Assembly (NCBI RefSeq): GCF_013391085.1
Contig: NZ_CP058334.1
Location: 620,001 to 684,000, forward strand
Reading direction: 5' to 3'
Source of the DNA: Natronomonas halophila
Lineage (GTDB): Archaea > Halobacteriota > Halobacteria > Halobacteriales > Haloarculaceae
DNA: 64,000 nucleotides
This document shows, in pieces, positions 6,713 to 16,410 of this stretch (position 1 is its first letter; each line of letters begins with the position of its first letter). The translations under genes were made by a program, and so were the position numbers. The notes under the pieces are model-generated. The model worked only from the letters and a program-made list of their open reading frames with translations. It searched no databases and had not been told where the DNA came from.

Positions 6713-8122
6713 TCAGCGGTCGGCCAGTGTCTGGACGCCGGTGATTTCGAAGCGGGCCCCGCCCGAGGAACTCTCCGCGGCCTCGATATCCCAGCCGTGG
6801 GCTTCCGCGATGCTTTGGACGATAGCCAACCCGAGGCCGGTGCCCTCGTCGCCGGTCGTAAAGCCGGCATCGAAGATTTCGTCGCGTTTGTGCTTGGGGA
6901 TGCCGGGGCCGTTGTCCTCGACGAAGAAGCCCTCGTCGTCGATCATTCCGACACGAATCCGGGCGTCCTCGCCGCCGTGTTCGATGGCGTTCCGAAAGAG
7001 GTTCTCGAAGAGGCGTCTGACCCGCTCGCCGTCGGCGGTGATGTCCTGCAGGTCGCCGTAGTCGAGTTCGGCCCACATCTCGTCGACGCTGCTCCAGGCG
7101 AGACTGACCGTCTCTTCGAGGTCGACGCGTTCGAACTCGTCGACGTCCTTGCCCTGACGGGCGAGGGTGAGAACCTCCTCGATAAGTTTCTCCATCCGTT
7201 CGAGGGATTCCTCGGCGGTCTGGAGTTGCTGCTCGTTGTCCTCCTTGCCCTTGGCCATGCCGATGTTGCCGATAGCGACGTTGAGCGGGTTCCGGAGGTC
7301 GTGGCTGACGACGCTGGCGAAGGCTTCGAGTTGGGCGTTGCGGCGCTCCAGTTGCTCGCGTTTCGCGCGTTCGTCGCTCCGGTCGGCGAGCAGCAGGACG
7401 TAGCCGAGCAGGGTATCGTCGTCCTGAACCGCGGTGAGGGTCCCCCGGCCGTAGAACGTCTCGCCGTTGGCCTGTCGGAACTCGTCTTCGAACTCGACAG
7501 CATCGGTCCGGAGCGCACGCTGGAGGTCCTGTTTCGGCTCCCGGTCGCTGTGTTCCGGATAGAGGGCGTCGAGGCGCGCGCCCACGACGTCCCCGGGAGC
7601 GAAGCCGGTGAGGTCGGCCGCGCCCTCGCTCCAGTCCTCGATGTAGCCCTCGGGGTCGAGACGCGCGACGACGAACCCGCGGGCCGCATCCAGCGTCCGT
7701 TCGGCCCGTTCGGCCCGCGCTTCGAGGTCACCGACCGTGTTGCGGCGGCGCGTATCGACGAAGGCGGCGATGGCACCGCCCGCGGCCCCGACCGAGGCGA
7801 CGGTCGATATCATGAGCAGGGGGTCCAACTCGGCACCGAAAACGCGCGTCCGCAGGAGGACGGCGTCGGCCGAAAAGCCGACGGCGGCCGCGCCGGCCAC
7901 CGTCCACAGGAGGACGCGGCCCGAATCCGCCGATAGCGTTCGTACCCGGACCCCGAGCGACAGCAGGAACCCGCCCGAGAGGAACACCGGCGTCAGCGCC
8001 AGTATCAGAATCGGGTCGAGCGTCTCCGCGGCGTAGGCCCGTTGGCCCGCGACGGCGATGGCGGCGATACCACCGAGCACTAACAGCGGCCCGACCGGCA
8101 AGGCGTCAGCGAATCGTCCCAT
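6713..8122 (-). CDS. Membrane PAS sensor histidine kinase
   Basis: 469 aa. Four hydrophobic helices occupy residues about 10-122, then a short coiled coil, a PAS domain (about 145-250), a HisKA dimerisation domain with phospho-acceptor His274 in SHDLRNPL, and an HATPase_c domain. The latter has the N box (NLFRNAIEH, about 374-382), G1 (DNGPGIP, 403-409) and G2 (GTGLGL, 427-432). It should autophosphorylate in response to a membrane or cytoplasmic ligand. No response regulator is adjacent, as is common for orphan haloarchaeal kinases, so target and signal are unknown. Confidence 0.9.
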   Translation of the reverse strand: MGRFADALPVGPLLVLGGIAAIAVAGQRAYAAETLDPILILALTPVFLSGGFLLSLGVRVRTLSADSGRVLLWTVAGAAAVGFSADAVLLRTRVFGAELDPLLMISTVASVGAAGGAIAAFVDTRRRNTVGDLEARAERAERTLDAARGFVVARLDPEGYIEDWSEGAADLTGFAPGDVVGARLDALYPEHSDREPKQDLQRALRTDAVEFEDEFRQANGETFYGRGTLTAVQDDDTLLGYVLLLADRSDERAKREQLERRNAQLEAFASVVSHDLRNPLNVAIGNIGMAKGKEDNEQQLQTAEESLERMEKLIEEVLTLARQGKDVDEFERVDLEETVSLAWSSVDEMWAELDYGDLQDITADGERVRRLFENLFRNAIEHGGEDARIRVGMIDDEGFFVEDNGPGIPKHKRDEIFDAGFTTGDEGTGLGLAIVQSIAEAHGWDIEAAESSSGGARFEITGVQTLADR

Positions 8123-8245
8123 CGGGGGAGTGTGTGTCCGCGTCCGGTATAACCTCTCGCATCGCCACGACAGTCATATCTCCCCGACTCCCGTCGGGCG
8201 CCGAAGCCACAAGCGCTTTCTCGGCGCCCGCGTCACCTCTACCAC

Positions 8246-9025
8246 ATGCTCACGTCCGTCGAGGCGGCCGCGGTACTCGCGGCCGTCGCCATGGGTGGCC
8301 TCGCCGCACAGGTCGTCGTACCGACCTGGCGGACCGTGCTCGCCGCTGCCCCCTGGACCGTCACCGCCGCCATCGCCGTCATCGCGGCGCATATCGGTGC
8401 CTACGACCTCCTCGCAGTCGACGCCTCTCCGCTTGCGGTCACCGCTGGCATCGCGGCACTCGCGGCCGCGAGCTGGGTCGGCTGTATCGAACTGGCCACC
8501 CTCCGTGACCTCGCCTACCGGGACCGCTATCTGGCTACAACGGGGACTGTGGCCGGCCTCATCCTCGGCGGGTCGCTGCTCTCACACGCCGATTTCACGC
8601 CGCTGCGACTCGTCTGGCTCGCCATCGCCCCCATCGGGGCCGGACTGCTCGCCGTGGTGACGTATTTCGTCCTCGGTCTAGTCTACACCGACGCGCTCAC
8701 CGAACTGCAACTGGCCGGTCTCTATACGGTCGGCGTCATCACCTTCGACGGCGTGGCCTCGGCTATCGTCGTCGAACAACTCGGCGGAACCGACACCGCC
8801 GTCGTAACCACGGGTCTCATCTGGGTGGCCGAGCGCGTCGGCCACGACCCGTACATCTGGGCGCTGGTTCCCGCCCATCTGCTGGTCGGCATGCTCTTCG
8901 TCAGCGCCTGCGGTTGGGCCGGCAGACACCGCCACGAGGCCGGCATCCTCTCGGCACTCGTCGGGTCGATTGCGGTGCTCTGGTCGGCGACGGTCCTCCT
9001 GTTGTCAACCATCCTCCTCGGATAG
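8246..9025 (+). CDS. DUF63-like multi-span membrane protein
   Basis: 259 aa, about seven to eight hydrophobic helices. The segment LYTVGVITFDGVASAIVVEQ (about residues 155-174) resembles the conserved Asp-containing helix of archaeal DUF63 membrane proteins, which are otherwise uncharacterised. The match is by eye, so the family name is tentative. It is divergent from the histidine kinase gene (124 bases between starts) and is followed after 30 bases by a small membrane-protein gene. No catalytic motif is obvious. Confidence 0.6.
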   Translation: MLTSVEAAAVLAAVAMGGLAAQVVVPTWRTVLAAAPWTVTAAIAVIAAHIGAYDLLAVDASPLAVTAGIAALAAASWVGCIELATLRDLAYRDRYLATTGTVAGLILGGSLLSHADFTPLRLVWLAIAPIGAGLLAVVTYFVLGLVYTDALTELQLAGLYTVGVITFDGVASAIVVEQLGGTDTAVVTTGLIWVAERVGHDPYIWALVPAHLLVGMLFVSACGWAGRHRHEAGILSALVGSIAVLWSATVLLLSTILLG

Positions 9026-9055
9026 TTACTTATCACCCCGAGGTGTATCGGGAGT

Positions 9056-9283
9056 GTGAAAAGCCACATCCGTGACCCGGTCGGAACCGGCGTGGCCGTG
9101 GCCATCGGTGTCGCTCTCGGCGTAACGCTTGCGGCGCCGATACTCCCCCAACAACTCGGCCTCCAGACCGATATCGGCGGCGGCCACATTACGATGCTTC
9201 TGGCGCTCGGCAGCCTCGGCCTCATCGCGGTTCCGTTCGGCGCATTACTCCTCTATCTCCTCTTTTCCAGAACCGACAGATGA
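9056..9283 (+). CDS. Small two-span membrane protein
   Basis: 75 aa from a GTG at 9056. Two hydrophobic helices (about residues 11-30 and 46-68), joined by a Gly-rich loop and ended by SRTDR. GTTACTTATC at about 9026-9035 gives a TATA at leaderless distance. The stop overlaps the next start (ATGA at 9280-9283), coupling it to the EamA transporter gene, so it may be an accessory subunit. Family not recognised. Confidence 0.65.
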   Translation: MKSHIRDPVGTGVAVAIGVALGVTLAAPILPQQLGLQTDIGGGHITMLLALGSLGLIAVPFGALLLYLLFSRTDR

Positions 9284-10182
9284 ACATCGGACGCAATCTG
9301 GGGCTTTTCGTCGCTCTCTCGGCGCTGTGGGGACTGTCCTTCCCAGCTATCTCGGCGGGGCTCGAAACGCTGCCACCGCTGCTTTTCGCCGCGTTCCGGT
9401 ACGACGTCGGCGGCACACTGCTGCTCACGTTCCTCGTCGTCCGCAGTACCGACTGGCGACCGAAAACCCGGGAAGACGGTCTCGCCATCCTCATCGCAGG
9501 CGCATTCCTCATCGCCGGCAACAGCCTGCTTTTCGTCGGCCAACAGACCATCCCGAGCGGTATCGCCTCCATCCTCTATGCGCTCGTCCCCATCCTGACC
9601 ACCGGCTTCGCGGCGGTCTTTCTTCCGTCCGAACCGTTGACCGGCCGGCGCATGGTCGGCGTCCTCATCGGTCTAGCGGGCGTCGGCGTCATAGCTCGAC
9701 CCAACCCATCGAACCTGCTCGCGGCCGAACTGGTCGGCATCGCGTTCGTCATCGCCGCCGCCGGCAGCGTCGCCCTCGGCAGCGTCCTCCTCCGGACGCG
9801 CACCCCGACGCTGGATACGGCACCGATGACCGCGTGGGCGATGCTTCTCGGTGGCCTCTTCCTCCACGCCGGCAGTCTCGCGGCCGGCGAACCAGTCGCC
9901 AGCGTCCGGCTCTCACCAACCAGCATCGTCGCCATCGTCTATCTCGGCGTCCTCGCCAGCGCCGTCGCCTACGTCATCTACTTCACCCTTCTGGACCGAT
10001 TCGGCCCGCTGGAAATCAACCTCGTCTCCTACGTCGTCCCCGTCTTCGCCACCATCGGCGGCATCTTCCTGCTGGACGAGGAACTGACGGCCACGATGGC
10101 GCTCGGCTTTACGCTCATTGCCGGCGGGTTCTTCGTGCTGAAGGCGCGCGTCATCGCCGAGGAGTTCGGTTATTCGGCATGA
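9280..10182 (+). CDS. EamA/DMT family transporter
   Basis: 300 aa with ten predicted membrane helices arranged as two EamA repeats (about residues 5-140 and 150-290), the standard drug/metabolite transporter architecture. Repeat features include LWGLSFPAIS at the N-terminus and the YVVPVFATIGGIFLLDEELT segment in the second repeat. Members export or import amino acids, nucleosides or other small metabolites; the substrate cannot be read from sequence. It is translationally coupled to the upstream 75-aa membrane protein and ends just before a bidirectional hairpin separating it from pccA. Confidence 0.85.
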   Translation: MNIGRNLGLFVALSALWGLSFPAISAGLETLPPLLFAAFRYDVGGTLLLTFLVVRSTDWRPKTREDGLAILIAGAFLIAGNSLLFVGQQTIPSGIASILYALVPILTTGFAAVFLPSEPLTGRRMVGVLIGLAGVGVIARPNPSNLLAAELVGIAFVIAAAGSVALGSVLLRTRTPTLDTAPMTAWAMLLGGLFLHAGSLAAGEPVASVRLSPTSIVAIVYLGVLASAVAYVIYFTLLDRFGPLEINLVSYVVPVFATIGGIFLLDEELTATMALGFTLIAGGFFVLKARVIAEEFGYSA

Positions 10183-10200
10183 CGGCGTGAGGTGGTCAGA

Positions 10201-10215
10201 CTCTTATAAAAAGAG
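10201..10215. terminator. Hairpin between convergent EamA and pccA genes
   Basis: CTCTT-ATAAA-AAGAG forms a perfect 5-bp hairpin located between the two stops; AT-rich on both strands, so it may serve both genes. Confidence 0.4.
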
Positions 10216-10224
10216 GTGGGACTC

Positions 10225-12063
10225 TTAATCGAGAACGACCAGCGGGTCGCCCTGATCGACCGAATCGCCTTCGGCGACGGCGATTTCGGCGACGGTGCCG
10301 CCGATTTCGGCGACGACGTCGTTTTCCATCTTCATCGCTTCGAGGACGCAGATAACGTCACCGGCTTCGACGGTGTCACCCTCGGCAACGTTGACTTCGA
10401 GGATGGTTCCCTGCATCTCGGCGTTGATGACCTCGCCGTCGGCGGTGACGGCCGGTGCGGACCCGCCGTCGCTTCCGCCACCACCGCCTCCGCCGCCGCC
10501 ACCGCCACCCGAGGGGCCGGGCGCGGAGGGGCGTTCGGCGGCGAACTCGGCGCGCTCTTCGAGTTCGACCTCGAAGCGCTTGCCGTTGACCTCGACGGTG
10601 AACTCCCGTTCGACGACGTCCTCCTCGCTGGAGGATTCGACGTCGCCGGTACCCCACTTCTCCTGAGCCTCTTCGAGCCGTTCCTGTTCGAGTTCGTGGT
10701 CGAGGTATTTCGTGGTGTGCGTCCCCGAGGTGAACTCGTCGTCCCGGAGCATCAGCCGGTGGAAGGGGATGATGGTCGGGATGCCCTCGATGTCGTATTC
10801 GGCGAGCGCGCGGTCCGAGCGGGCGAGACACTCCTCGCGGTCCGATCCGTGGACGATGAGTTTCGCGATCATCGAATCGTAGTCAGTCACGAGGTCGTCG
10901 CCCTGCCGGAGCGCGTCATCGAGGCGGACGCCGATGCCGCCCGGTGGGTCGTAGGTTTCGAGTTTGCCACCCTTCGCGGGCGCGAAGTCCTCGGCGGCGG
11001 TTTCGGCGTTGATACGGTATTCGACGGCGTGGCCGTCGAGTTCGACGTCGTCCTGCGAGAAGGTCAGTTCCTCGCCGTCGGCGACGCGGAGTTGCCATTT
11101 GACGATGTCGATGCCCGTCAGTTCCTCGGTGACGGTGTGTTCGACCTGAATGCGGGTGTTGACTTCGAGGAAGTAGAAGTTCGCATCGGGGCCGAGCAGT
11201 TCGCCGTCCTCGCGGTCCTCCTCTTCGACGAGGAACTCGAAGGTGCCCGCGTTGTAGTAGTCGGCGGCGTCAGCACCGCGGCGGGCCGCCTCACCGATTT
11301 CCTCCCGGAGTTCCTCGGAGAGGGCCGGCGAGGGGCCTTCCTCGATGACCTTCTGGTGGCGGCGCTGCAGCGAGCAGTCACGCTCGCCGAGATGCCGGAC
11401 GTTGCCGTGTTCGTCGGCGAGAATCTGTACCTCGATGTGCCGGGGGTTCTCCAGATAGCGTTCGAGATAGACCGAGTCGTTGTCGAAGTACGCCTCGCCC
11501 TCGCGCTTTGCGGCGTCGAGTTGGTCTTCGGCTTCGTCGGGTTCCTGAACGATTTTCATCCCGCGGCCGCCACCGCCGCCTTCGGCCTTGATGGCGATGG
11601 GGTAACCGTATTCCTCGCCGAACTCGTGGACCTCCTCGACGTCGGTGACGGGGTCGGTAGTCCCGGGGACGATGGGCACGTCCGCCTTGTCCATGATTTT
11701 CCGGGCCTTGGTCTTCTCGCCGGCCTGTTCCATCGACTCAGAGGAGGGGCCGACCCACGTAATCTCGTCGTGGGCTTCGACCTTCCCGGCGAACTCGGCG
11801 TTCTCCGCGAGGAAGCCGTAGCCGGGGTGAATGGCGTCGGCGTCGGCCTTTTCGGCGGCCTCGATGACCGCGTCGTGGTCGAGATACGAGTCGGCTGCAC
11901 GGGCAGGCCCGATGTTGTACGCCTCGTCGGCGTATCGCACGTGGCCGCCGTGTTTGTCCGCATCGCTGTAGACAGCGACGGTGTCCACGCCGAGGTCGTC
12001 GCAGGCGCGCATCACGCGCACCGCGATTTCACCTCGGTTGGCAACGAGTACCTTATCGAACAT
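10225..12063 (-). CDS. pccA: Propionyl/acetyl-CoA carboxylase, biotin carboxylase + carrier subunit
   Basis: 612 aa. Residues 1-450 are the biotin carboxylase (ATP-grasp with glycine-rich [11 protein letters not shown] loop and a [19 protein letters not shown] active-site segment). The linker holds a run of twelve glycines. The C-terminal 75 residues are the biotin carrier domain with EAMKMEN and biotinyl Lys578. With PccB it carboxylates propionyl-CoA to methylmalonyl-CoA, the entry to the propionate/3-hydroxypropionate-type routes in haloarchaea. A TTAAAATC box at about 12103-12110 gives it its own promoter downstream of pccX. Biotinylation should come from BirA (54184-55113). Start ATG at 12063. 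Confidence 0.93.
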   Translation of the reverse strand: MFDKVLVANRGEIAVRVMRACDDLGVDTVAVYSDADKHGGHVRYADEAYNIGPARAADSYLDHDAVIEAAEKADADAIHPGYGFLAENAEFAGKVEAHDEITWVGPSSESMEQAGEKTKARKIMDKADVPIVPGTTDPVTDVEEVHEFGEEYGYPIAIKAEGGGGGRGMKIVQEPDEAEDQLDAAKREGEAYFDNDSVYLERYLENPRHIEVQILADEHGNVRHLGERDCSLQRRHQKVIEEGPSPALSEELREEIGEAARRGADAADYYNAGTFEFLVEEEDREDGELLGPDANFYFLEVNTRIQVEHTVTEELTGIDIVKWQLRVADGEELTFSQDDVELDGHAVEYRINAETAAEDFAPAKGGKLETYDPPGGIGVRLDDALRQGDDLVTDYDSMIAKLIVHGSDREECLARSDRALAEYDIEGIPTIIPFHRLMLRDDEFTSGTHTTKYLDHELEQERLEEAQEKWGTGDVESSSEEDVVEREFTVEVNGKRFEVELEERAEFAAERPSAPGPSGGGGGGGGGGGGSDGGSAPAVTADGEVINAEMQGTILEVNVAEGDTVEAGDVICVLEAMKMENDVVAEIGGTVAEIAVAEGDSVDQGDPLVVLD

Positions 12064-12191
12064 CCTGTGGGTAGAAAATCACGGGGCATACGTCATTCTA
12101 TCGATTTTAACAATTACCAACTCCGGGAGAGTTTTCGCAGGAAAGGACGTATACTATCCGGAAGAGGACGGTTGACGAAACGGGGGCCGGC

Positions 12192-12431
12192 TCAGTATCG
12201 GTCGGTTCGGCCGGCCGCACTCCAGGCGTCCCGCGGCGCGTCGGTCGGCACGCGAACCATGCGGTTCTGCAGCGAGTTCACACGGCCGGTGAACCGCCAG
12301 CGGTTACCGGACCATTCCGGTTCGACGTCTTCCTCTTCTGTCTCTTCCTGTGCCCGCATATGCGAGCGGATAACGGCGGCGATGGCCGCCGCCTCGTCCT
12401 CGTCGGCGTCGTCGGGGATGTCGAGTCGCAT
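12192..12431 (-). CDS. pccX: Propionyl-CoA carboxylase small subunit
   Basis: 79 aa, acidic N-terminal helix ([15 protein letters not shown]) followed by a basic, Trp-containing segment ([11 protein letters not shown]). This matches the small third subunit, PccX, found next to pccB in haloarchaea, and is analogous to the epsilon subunits of actinobacterial acyl-CoA carboxylases needed for activity. It lies 2 bases downstream of the pccB stop, so it is co-transcribed. Identification rests on position, length and composition. Confidence 0.8.
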   Translation of the reverse strand: MRLDIPDDADEDEAAAIAAVIRSHMRAQEETEEEDVEPEWSGNRWRFTGRVNSLQNRMVRVPTDAPRDAWSAAGRTDRY

Positions 12432-12433
12432 CG

Positions 12434-13984
12434 TTACAGCGGGATGTTCCCGTGCTTGCGGTCCGGCTGGTCCTTGCGCTTCGATTCCAGCATCTCCAGG
12501 TCGTTGATGAGTCGCGGCCGCGTCTCCTGGGGTTCCAGCACGTCGTCGACGAAGCCGCGCTCGGCGGCCGTGTAGGGGTTCGCGAACGCATCCCGGTACT
12601 CGTCGATGAGTTGCTGGCGCCGTTCTTCGACGTTGTCGGCGGCTTCCAGTTCGTCGTCATACAGGATGTTGACCGCGCCACGCGGGCCCATCACCGCGAT
12701 TTCGGCGGTCGGCCACGCGTAATTCACGTCCGCCTCCAGATGCTTCGACGCCATCACGTCGTAGGCCCCGCCGTAGGCCTTCCGCGTGATGACCGTCAGG
12801 AGCGGCACCGTTGCCTCCGAATAGGCGTAGAGCAGTTTCGCGCCGTGTTTGATGATGCCGTTGTGTTCCTGGTCGGTCCCGGGCATGAAGCCGGGCACGT
12901 CGACGAAGGTGACGATGGGGATATTGAAGGCGTCACAGAAGCGGACGAACCGCGACCCCTTCAACGAGGAGTCGATGTCCAGCGTCCCCGCGTTGACGCG
13001 GGGCTGGTTGGCGACCACGCCGACCGACCGGCCGTCGAGTCGACCGAACCCGGTCACGAGATTGCGCGCGTACCCCTCCGCGACCTCGAAGAAGGACTCC
13101 TCGTCGACCACCCGGTCGATGACGTCGACGATGTCGTAGGGCTTCTGCGGTTCGGCGGGCACGATGTTCTCCAGTTCCTCGTCGCGGCGCTCGGGGTCGT
13201 CCCACGGTTCGACTCGCGGCGGGTCCTCGACGTTGTTCGACGGCAGATACGACAGCAGGCGTCGAATGTCGTCCAGCGCCGACTCCTCGTCGATTTCGCC
13301 GAAGTGGGCGACGCCGGATTCGCTGGTATGGGTCGAAGCGCCACCGAGTTCCTCGAAGCCGACTTCCTCGCCGGTGACCGTCTCGATGACGTCCGGCCCG
13401 GTGATGAACATGTGGCTGGTGTCCTGAACCATGAAGATGAAGTCCGTAATCGCGGGCGAGTAGACTGCCCCACCCGCACACGGACCCATGATGGCCGAAA
13501 TCTGCGGGACGACGCCGGAGGCCTTCTGGTTTCGGTGGAAAATATCGGCGTAGCCGGCCAGCGAGTCGATGCCCTCCTGAATCCGGGCGCCCGCGGAGTC
13601 GTTCAGGCCGATAATCGGTGCGCCCGTCTCGATAGCCCGGTCCATGACTTTGCAGACCTTTTCGGCGAAGGCTTCGCCGAGCGAGCCGCCGAAGACGGTG
13701 AAATCGTGCGCGAAGACGAAGACCTGTCGGCCGTCGACCTCGCCGTAGCCCGTGACGACGCCGTCGCCGTAGGGCTGGTCTTCGTCCATGTCGAAGTTCG
13801 TCGACCGGTGGGTTTTCAGTTGGTCGAACTCCTGGAAGGTACCGTCATCGAGGAAATACTCGATGCGCTCTCTGGCGGTCATCTTGCCCTTCTCGTGTTG
13901 GGCCTGAATGCGCTCCTCGCCGCCGCCTTGCTCGGCCTCCCGCTTCTTCTCCCGTAACTCCTCTATCTTGTCATCCATCGTCAT
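12434..13984 (-). CDS. pccB: Propionyl-CoA carboxylase carboxyltransferase subunit
   Basis: 516 aa, the normal length for PccB/AccD5-type carboxyltransferases. Two crotonase-fold halves are visible: the N-terminal half with [13 protein letters not shown] and [14 protein letters not shown] (acyl-CoA pocket and oxyanion hole), and the C-terminal half with [10 protein letters not shown] and YGGAYDVM. It transfers CO2 from biotin on PccA to propionyl-CoA. Two in-frame ATGs (13984, 13978) precede DDKIEEL; the first is used. Order pccB-pccX-(own promoter)-pccA. Confidence 0.93.
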   Translation of the reverse strand: MTMDDKIEELREKKREAEQGGGEERIQAQHEKGKMTARERIEYFLDDGTFQEFDQLKTHRSTNFDMDEDQPYGDGVVTGYGEVDGRQVFVFAHDFTVFGGSLGEAFAEKVCKVMDRAIETGAPIIGLNDSAGARIQEGIDSLAGYADIFHRNQKASGVVPQISAIMGPCAGGAVYSPAITDFIFMVQDTSHMFITGPDVIETVTGEEVGFEELGGASTHTSESGVAHFGEIDEESALDDIRRLLSYLPSNNVEDPPRVEPWDDPERRDEELENIVPAEPQKPYDIVDVIDRVVDEESFFEVAEGYARNLVTGFGRLDGRSVGVVANQPRVNAGTLDIDSSLKGSRFVRFCDAFNIPIVTFVDVPGFMPGTDQEHNGIIKHGAKLLYAYSEATVPLLTVITRKAYGGAYDVMASKHLEADVNYAWPTAEIAVMGPRGAVNILYDDELEAADNVEERRQQLIDEYRDAFANPYTAAERGFVDDVLEPQETRPRLINDLEMLESKRKDQPDRKHGNIPL

Positions 13985-14066
13985 AGTGACCGCCTTGCTC
14001 GGGGAACGGCCAGCAACGAAAAAGGCGTTCCGCTATCGGATAACGAAGGGGCGGCCCCGAATCCGC

Positions 14067-15383
14067 CTACAGCGGGGCGCCGGTCAACTCGAAGACGCTC
14101 AGCGCCAGCGTGCCGAGAACGGCCAGCAGCACGAGCGTCCGCACCGACCACAGCCAGACCGGTCCGAGGGACTCGAAGGTCTCCGTGCCCGCCTGAATCT
14201 CCTCGACGGCATCACCGGCGAGCACCCAGCCCACGAAGAAGACGACGAGCAGGACCGTCGCCGGAACGAGCAGGTTCACGCCGATGTTGTCGAACCACGT
14301 CAGCCACGCGGTGTCTCTCGCCGAGGGCACGCCGAGCAGGAAGATGGCGCTGCCGAGCAGGAGCGTCGTCCGCTTGCGCTCGAAACCGTACGTATCGACC
14401 AAGTGAGAGACGACGACTTCGAGGAGCGATATCGCGGAGGAAAGCGCCGCGACGGCCACGATGAGGAAGAAGACGAAGCCGACGGCGGCACCGAACGGCA
14501 CCTCCGAGAGCGCGGTCGGCACCGAAACGAAGATGGCGCCCGGGCCTGCCGAACCGTAATTCCCGCCCTGAACCGCGAGCAGCGGGAAGACGACGAGGCC
14601 GGCAGCGATGCCGACAAAGGTGTTCGTCACCGCGATGGCGCCGCTGTCGACGAACATGTCCTCGTCGTCACCGATGTAGGAGGCGTAAGTAATCATCACC
14701 GAGAAACCGACCGACAGCGAGAACAGCGCCTGTCCGACCGCGGCCGGGATGACCGCCTGATAGTTCGCCGCGATGACCGAGAAATCGGGCTGGAGGAAAT
14801 ACTCGTAGCCGGCACCGGAGCCGGGAAGCGTGAACGCGTAGACTGCGAGTCCGACCAGCAGCACGACGATACTGGGGACCATCACGCGCGTCGCGCGTTC
14901 GATACCACCCCGAATCCCGAAGGCCACGATGCCGACCGTCACGGCCATGAAGACCGCATGGAAGGCGATGGCCTCGGGGCCGGCGGAGACGGCGCCGAAG
15001 TACTCGCCGGGCGCCGAGAGGTACGCGCCCGTCAGGCTCCCGATGATGTACCGGAAGACCCAGCCGCCGACGACGCTGTAATACGACAGCGTCCAGAAGC
15101 CGGCGAAGACGCCCAGAGCGCCCACGGCCCGCCAGCCGGGGAAGCCGAGTTCGTCGAAGGCGTCGATAGCACTCAGGCCCGCCCGGCGACCGATGACGAA
15201 CTCCGCGAGTATCGCCGGGAGACCGATAATCAGTACAGCAATCAGGTAGACGACGAGGAACGCCGCCCCGCCGAACTCGGCTGTCTGATAGGGGAACCGC
15301 CAGATGTTCCCGAGACCGACGGCCGAGCCGACCGAAGCGAGTATGAAACCGAGTCGCGTCGCCCATGTTTCTCTGTCTGCCAT
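14067..15383 (-). CDS. Neurotransmitter:sodium symporter family transporter
   Basis: 438 aa with eleven to twelve predicted membrane helices. The N-terminus has the NSS signature: RLGFILASVGSAVGLGNIWR with the unwound TM1 GLGN and the sodium-binding residues. Family members (LeuT, MhsT) take up amino acids with sodium; in this organism hydrophobic or aromatic amino acids are likely substrates, which is inference. It is probably leaderless: CAATTATCC at about 15413-15421 lies about 30 bases upstream of the ATG at 15383. Divergent to the phosphodiesterase gene. Confidence 0.9.
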   Translation of the reverse strand: MADRETWATRLGFILASVGSAVGLGNIWRFPYQTAEFGGAAFLVVYLIAVLIIGLPAILAEFVIGRRAGLSAIDAFDELGFPGWRAVGALGVFAGFWTLSYYSVVGGWVFRYIIGSLTGAYLSAPGEYFGAVSAGPEAIAFHAVFMAVTVGIVAFGIRGGIERATRVMVPSIVVLLVGLAVYAFTLPGSGAGYEYFLQPDFSVIAANYQAVIPAAVGQALFSLSVGFSVMITYASYIGDDEDMFVDSGAIAVTNTFVGIAAGLVVFPLLAVQGGNYGSAGPGAIFVSVPTALSEVPFGAAVGFVFFLIVAVAALSSAISLLEVVVSHLVDTYGFERKRTTLLLGSAIFLLGVPSARDTAWLTWFDNIGVNLLVPATVLLVVFFVGWVLAGDAVEEIQAGTETFESLGPVWLWSVRTLVLLAVLGTLALSVFELTGAPL

Positions 15384-15560
15384 GCCTATCGGAGAGCAAC
15401 CGGTGGATAGGGATAATTGACACTATTCGACGGCGCTATGGGACGGATTTTGACTTCCGGAAGATGCCGCCGCTATACTTCCACCCCGTGGCGAGCGTTT
15501 TTATATACCGATTCGATGCCATACGACAGGCACTTATTCACCAATCCGTCAGGGAGAGAT

Positions 15561-16229
15561 ATGCGACTCATCGCCCACCGTGGCTTCGCGGGGGCGTTCC
15601 CGGAGAACACCCGTCAGGCAGTCGACGAGGCCACCGCCTACGCGGACGAAATCGAAATCGACGTACGGCGGTGCGAAAGCGGCGAACTCGTCGTGATTCA
15701 CGACGCGACCGTCGACCGCGTGACCGACGGGGCCGGCGCCGTGGCCGACCACACCATCGACGAACTCCGCGACCTCGACGTCCTCGGCACCGGCGAGGGC
15801 GTGCCAACCCTCTCGGAAGTCCTGCGCGCTGTCCCGAACCACATCGGTGTCAACGTCGAACTCAAGGAACCCGACCTCGCCATCGACGCGCTGACGCGAA
15901 TGAGTTCGCTCCACCCCCAGACGCTCGTTTCCTCGTTTCTACCGGACGCGCTGGCGGACTGTCGGACCGCTGCACCCTCCGTGCCGCGGGCACTCATTAC
16001 CGACGACGACGAGGATGCGGTCCGGACCGCCCGCGAACTCGACTGCGAGTACGTCCACCCCGCCATCGACGCCTGTACCGAGCGACTGATCGGCGCCGCA
16101 CACCGGCAGGGCCTGAGCGTCAACGCCTGGACGGTCCGCACCCGCGAGGAAGCCGCGGACCTCGCCGAACTCGGCGTCGACGGCGTCATCGCCGACCACT
16201 GGGACATCAGGCCGGAGGACAACCTCTAG
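15561..16229 (+). CDS. Glycerophosphodiester phosphodiesterase
   Basis: 222 aa TIM-barrel GDPD. MRLIAHRGFAGAFPENT holds the catalytic His-Arg, and EIEIDVRRC and IHDATVDRVTDG hold the Glu-x-Asp and His of the metal-dependent catalytic core; NVELKEP carries the second acid cluster. It hydrolyses glycerophosphodiesters to an alcohol and sn-glycerol-3-phosphate, in the cytoplasm since no signal peptide is present. ATG 15561 was chosen because GGGAG lies just upstream and TTTATATA (about 15499-15506) would start transcription after the longer in-frame candidates. Confidence 0.9.
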   Translation: MRLIAHRGFAGAFPENTRQAVDEATAYADEIEIDVRRCESGELVVIHDATVDRVTDGAGAVADHTIDELRDLDVLGTGEGVPTLSEVLRAVPNHIGVNVELKEPDLAIDALTRMSSLHPQTLVSSFLPDALADCRTAAPSVPRALITDDDEDAVRTARELDCEYVHPAIDACTERLIGAAHRQGLSVNAWTVRTREEAADLAELGVDGVIADHWDIRPEDNL

Positions 16230-16302
16230 CCGGTTCTGTCATACGAACAACCCGTCAATCAGAGTCCTTCGATCGGCGCCATCCCGTCGATTTTGCGTCA
16301 AA

Positions 16303-16384
16303 TTCGTGAACAACTGTTCGTGAAATCAACCGCCATGCGTGTCCCGTGTTACCACGAATACGGCAGTATATGGCACGATTTAAG
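16303..16384 (+). promoter_or_regulatory. sucCD promoter with repeated TTCGTG boxes
   Basis: TTCGTGAA occurs at 16303-16310 and 16317-16324 (14-base period), with an inverted CACGAA near 16351-16356. A TATA-like GATTTAAG at about 16377-16384 is 28-30 bases before the sucC ATG. The repeats are upstream of the TATA box, the usual place for an activator. Confidence 0.4.
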
Positions 16385-16410
16385 CGCCTGCCGGTCACCA
16401 ACACAGGTGG

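Noticed and set aside
9129..10190. Long Arg/Pro-rich ORF overlapping the EamA gene
   Set aside because: Shadow frame caused by GC-rich third positions; non-acidic, repetitive composition and no start context.
10216..12507. 763-codon ORF opposite pccA
   Set aside because: Antisense shadow of a high-GC gene; the translation is Val/Phe/Asp-rich low complexity and lacks domains, while the opposite strand is an intact PccA.
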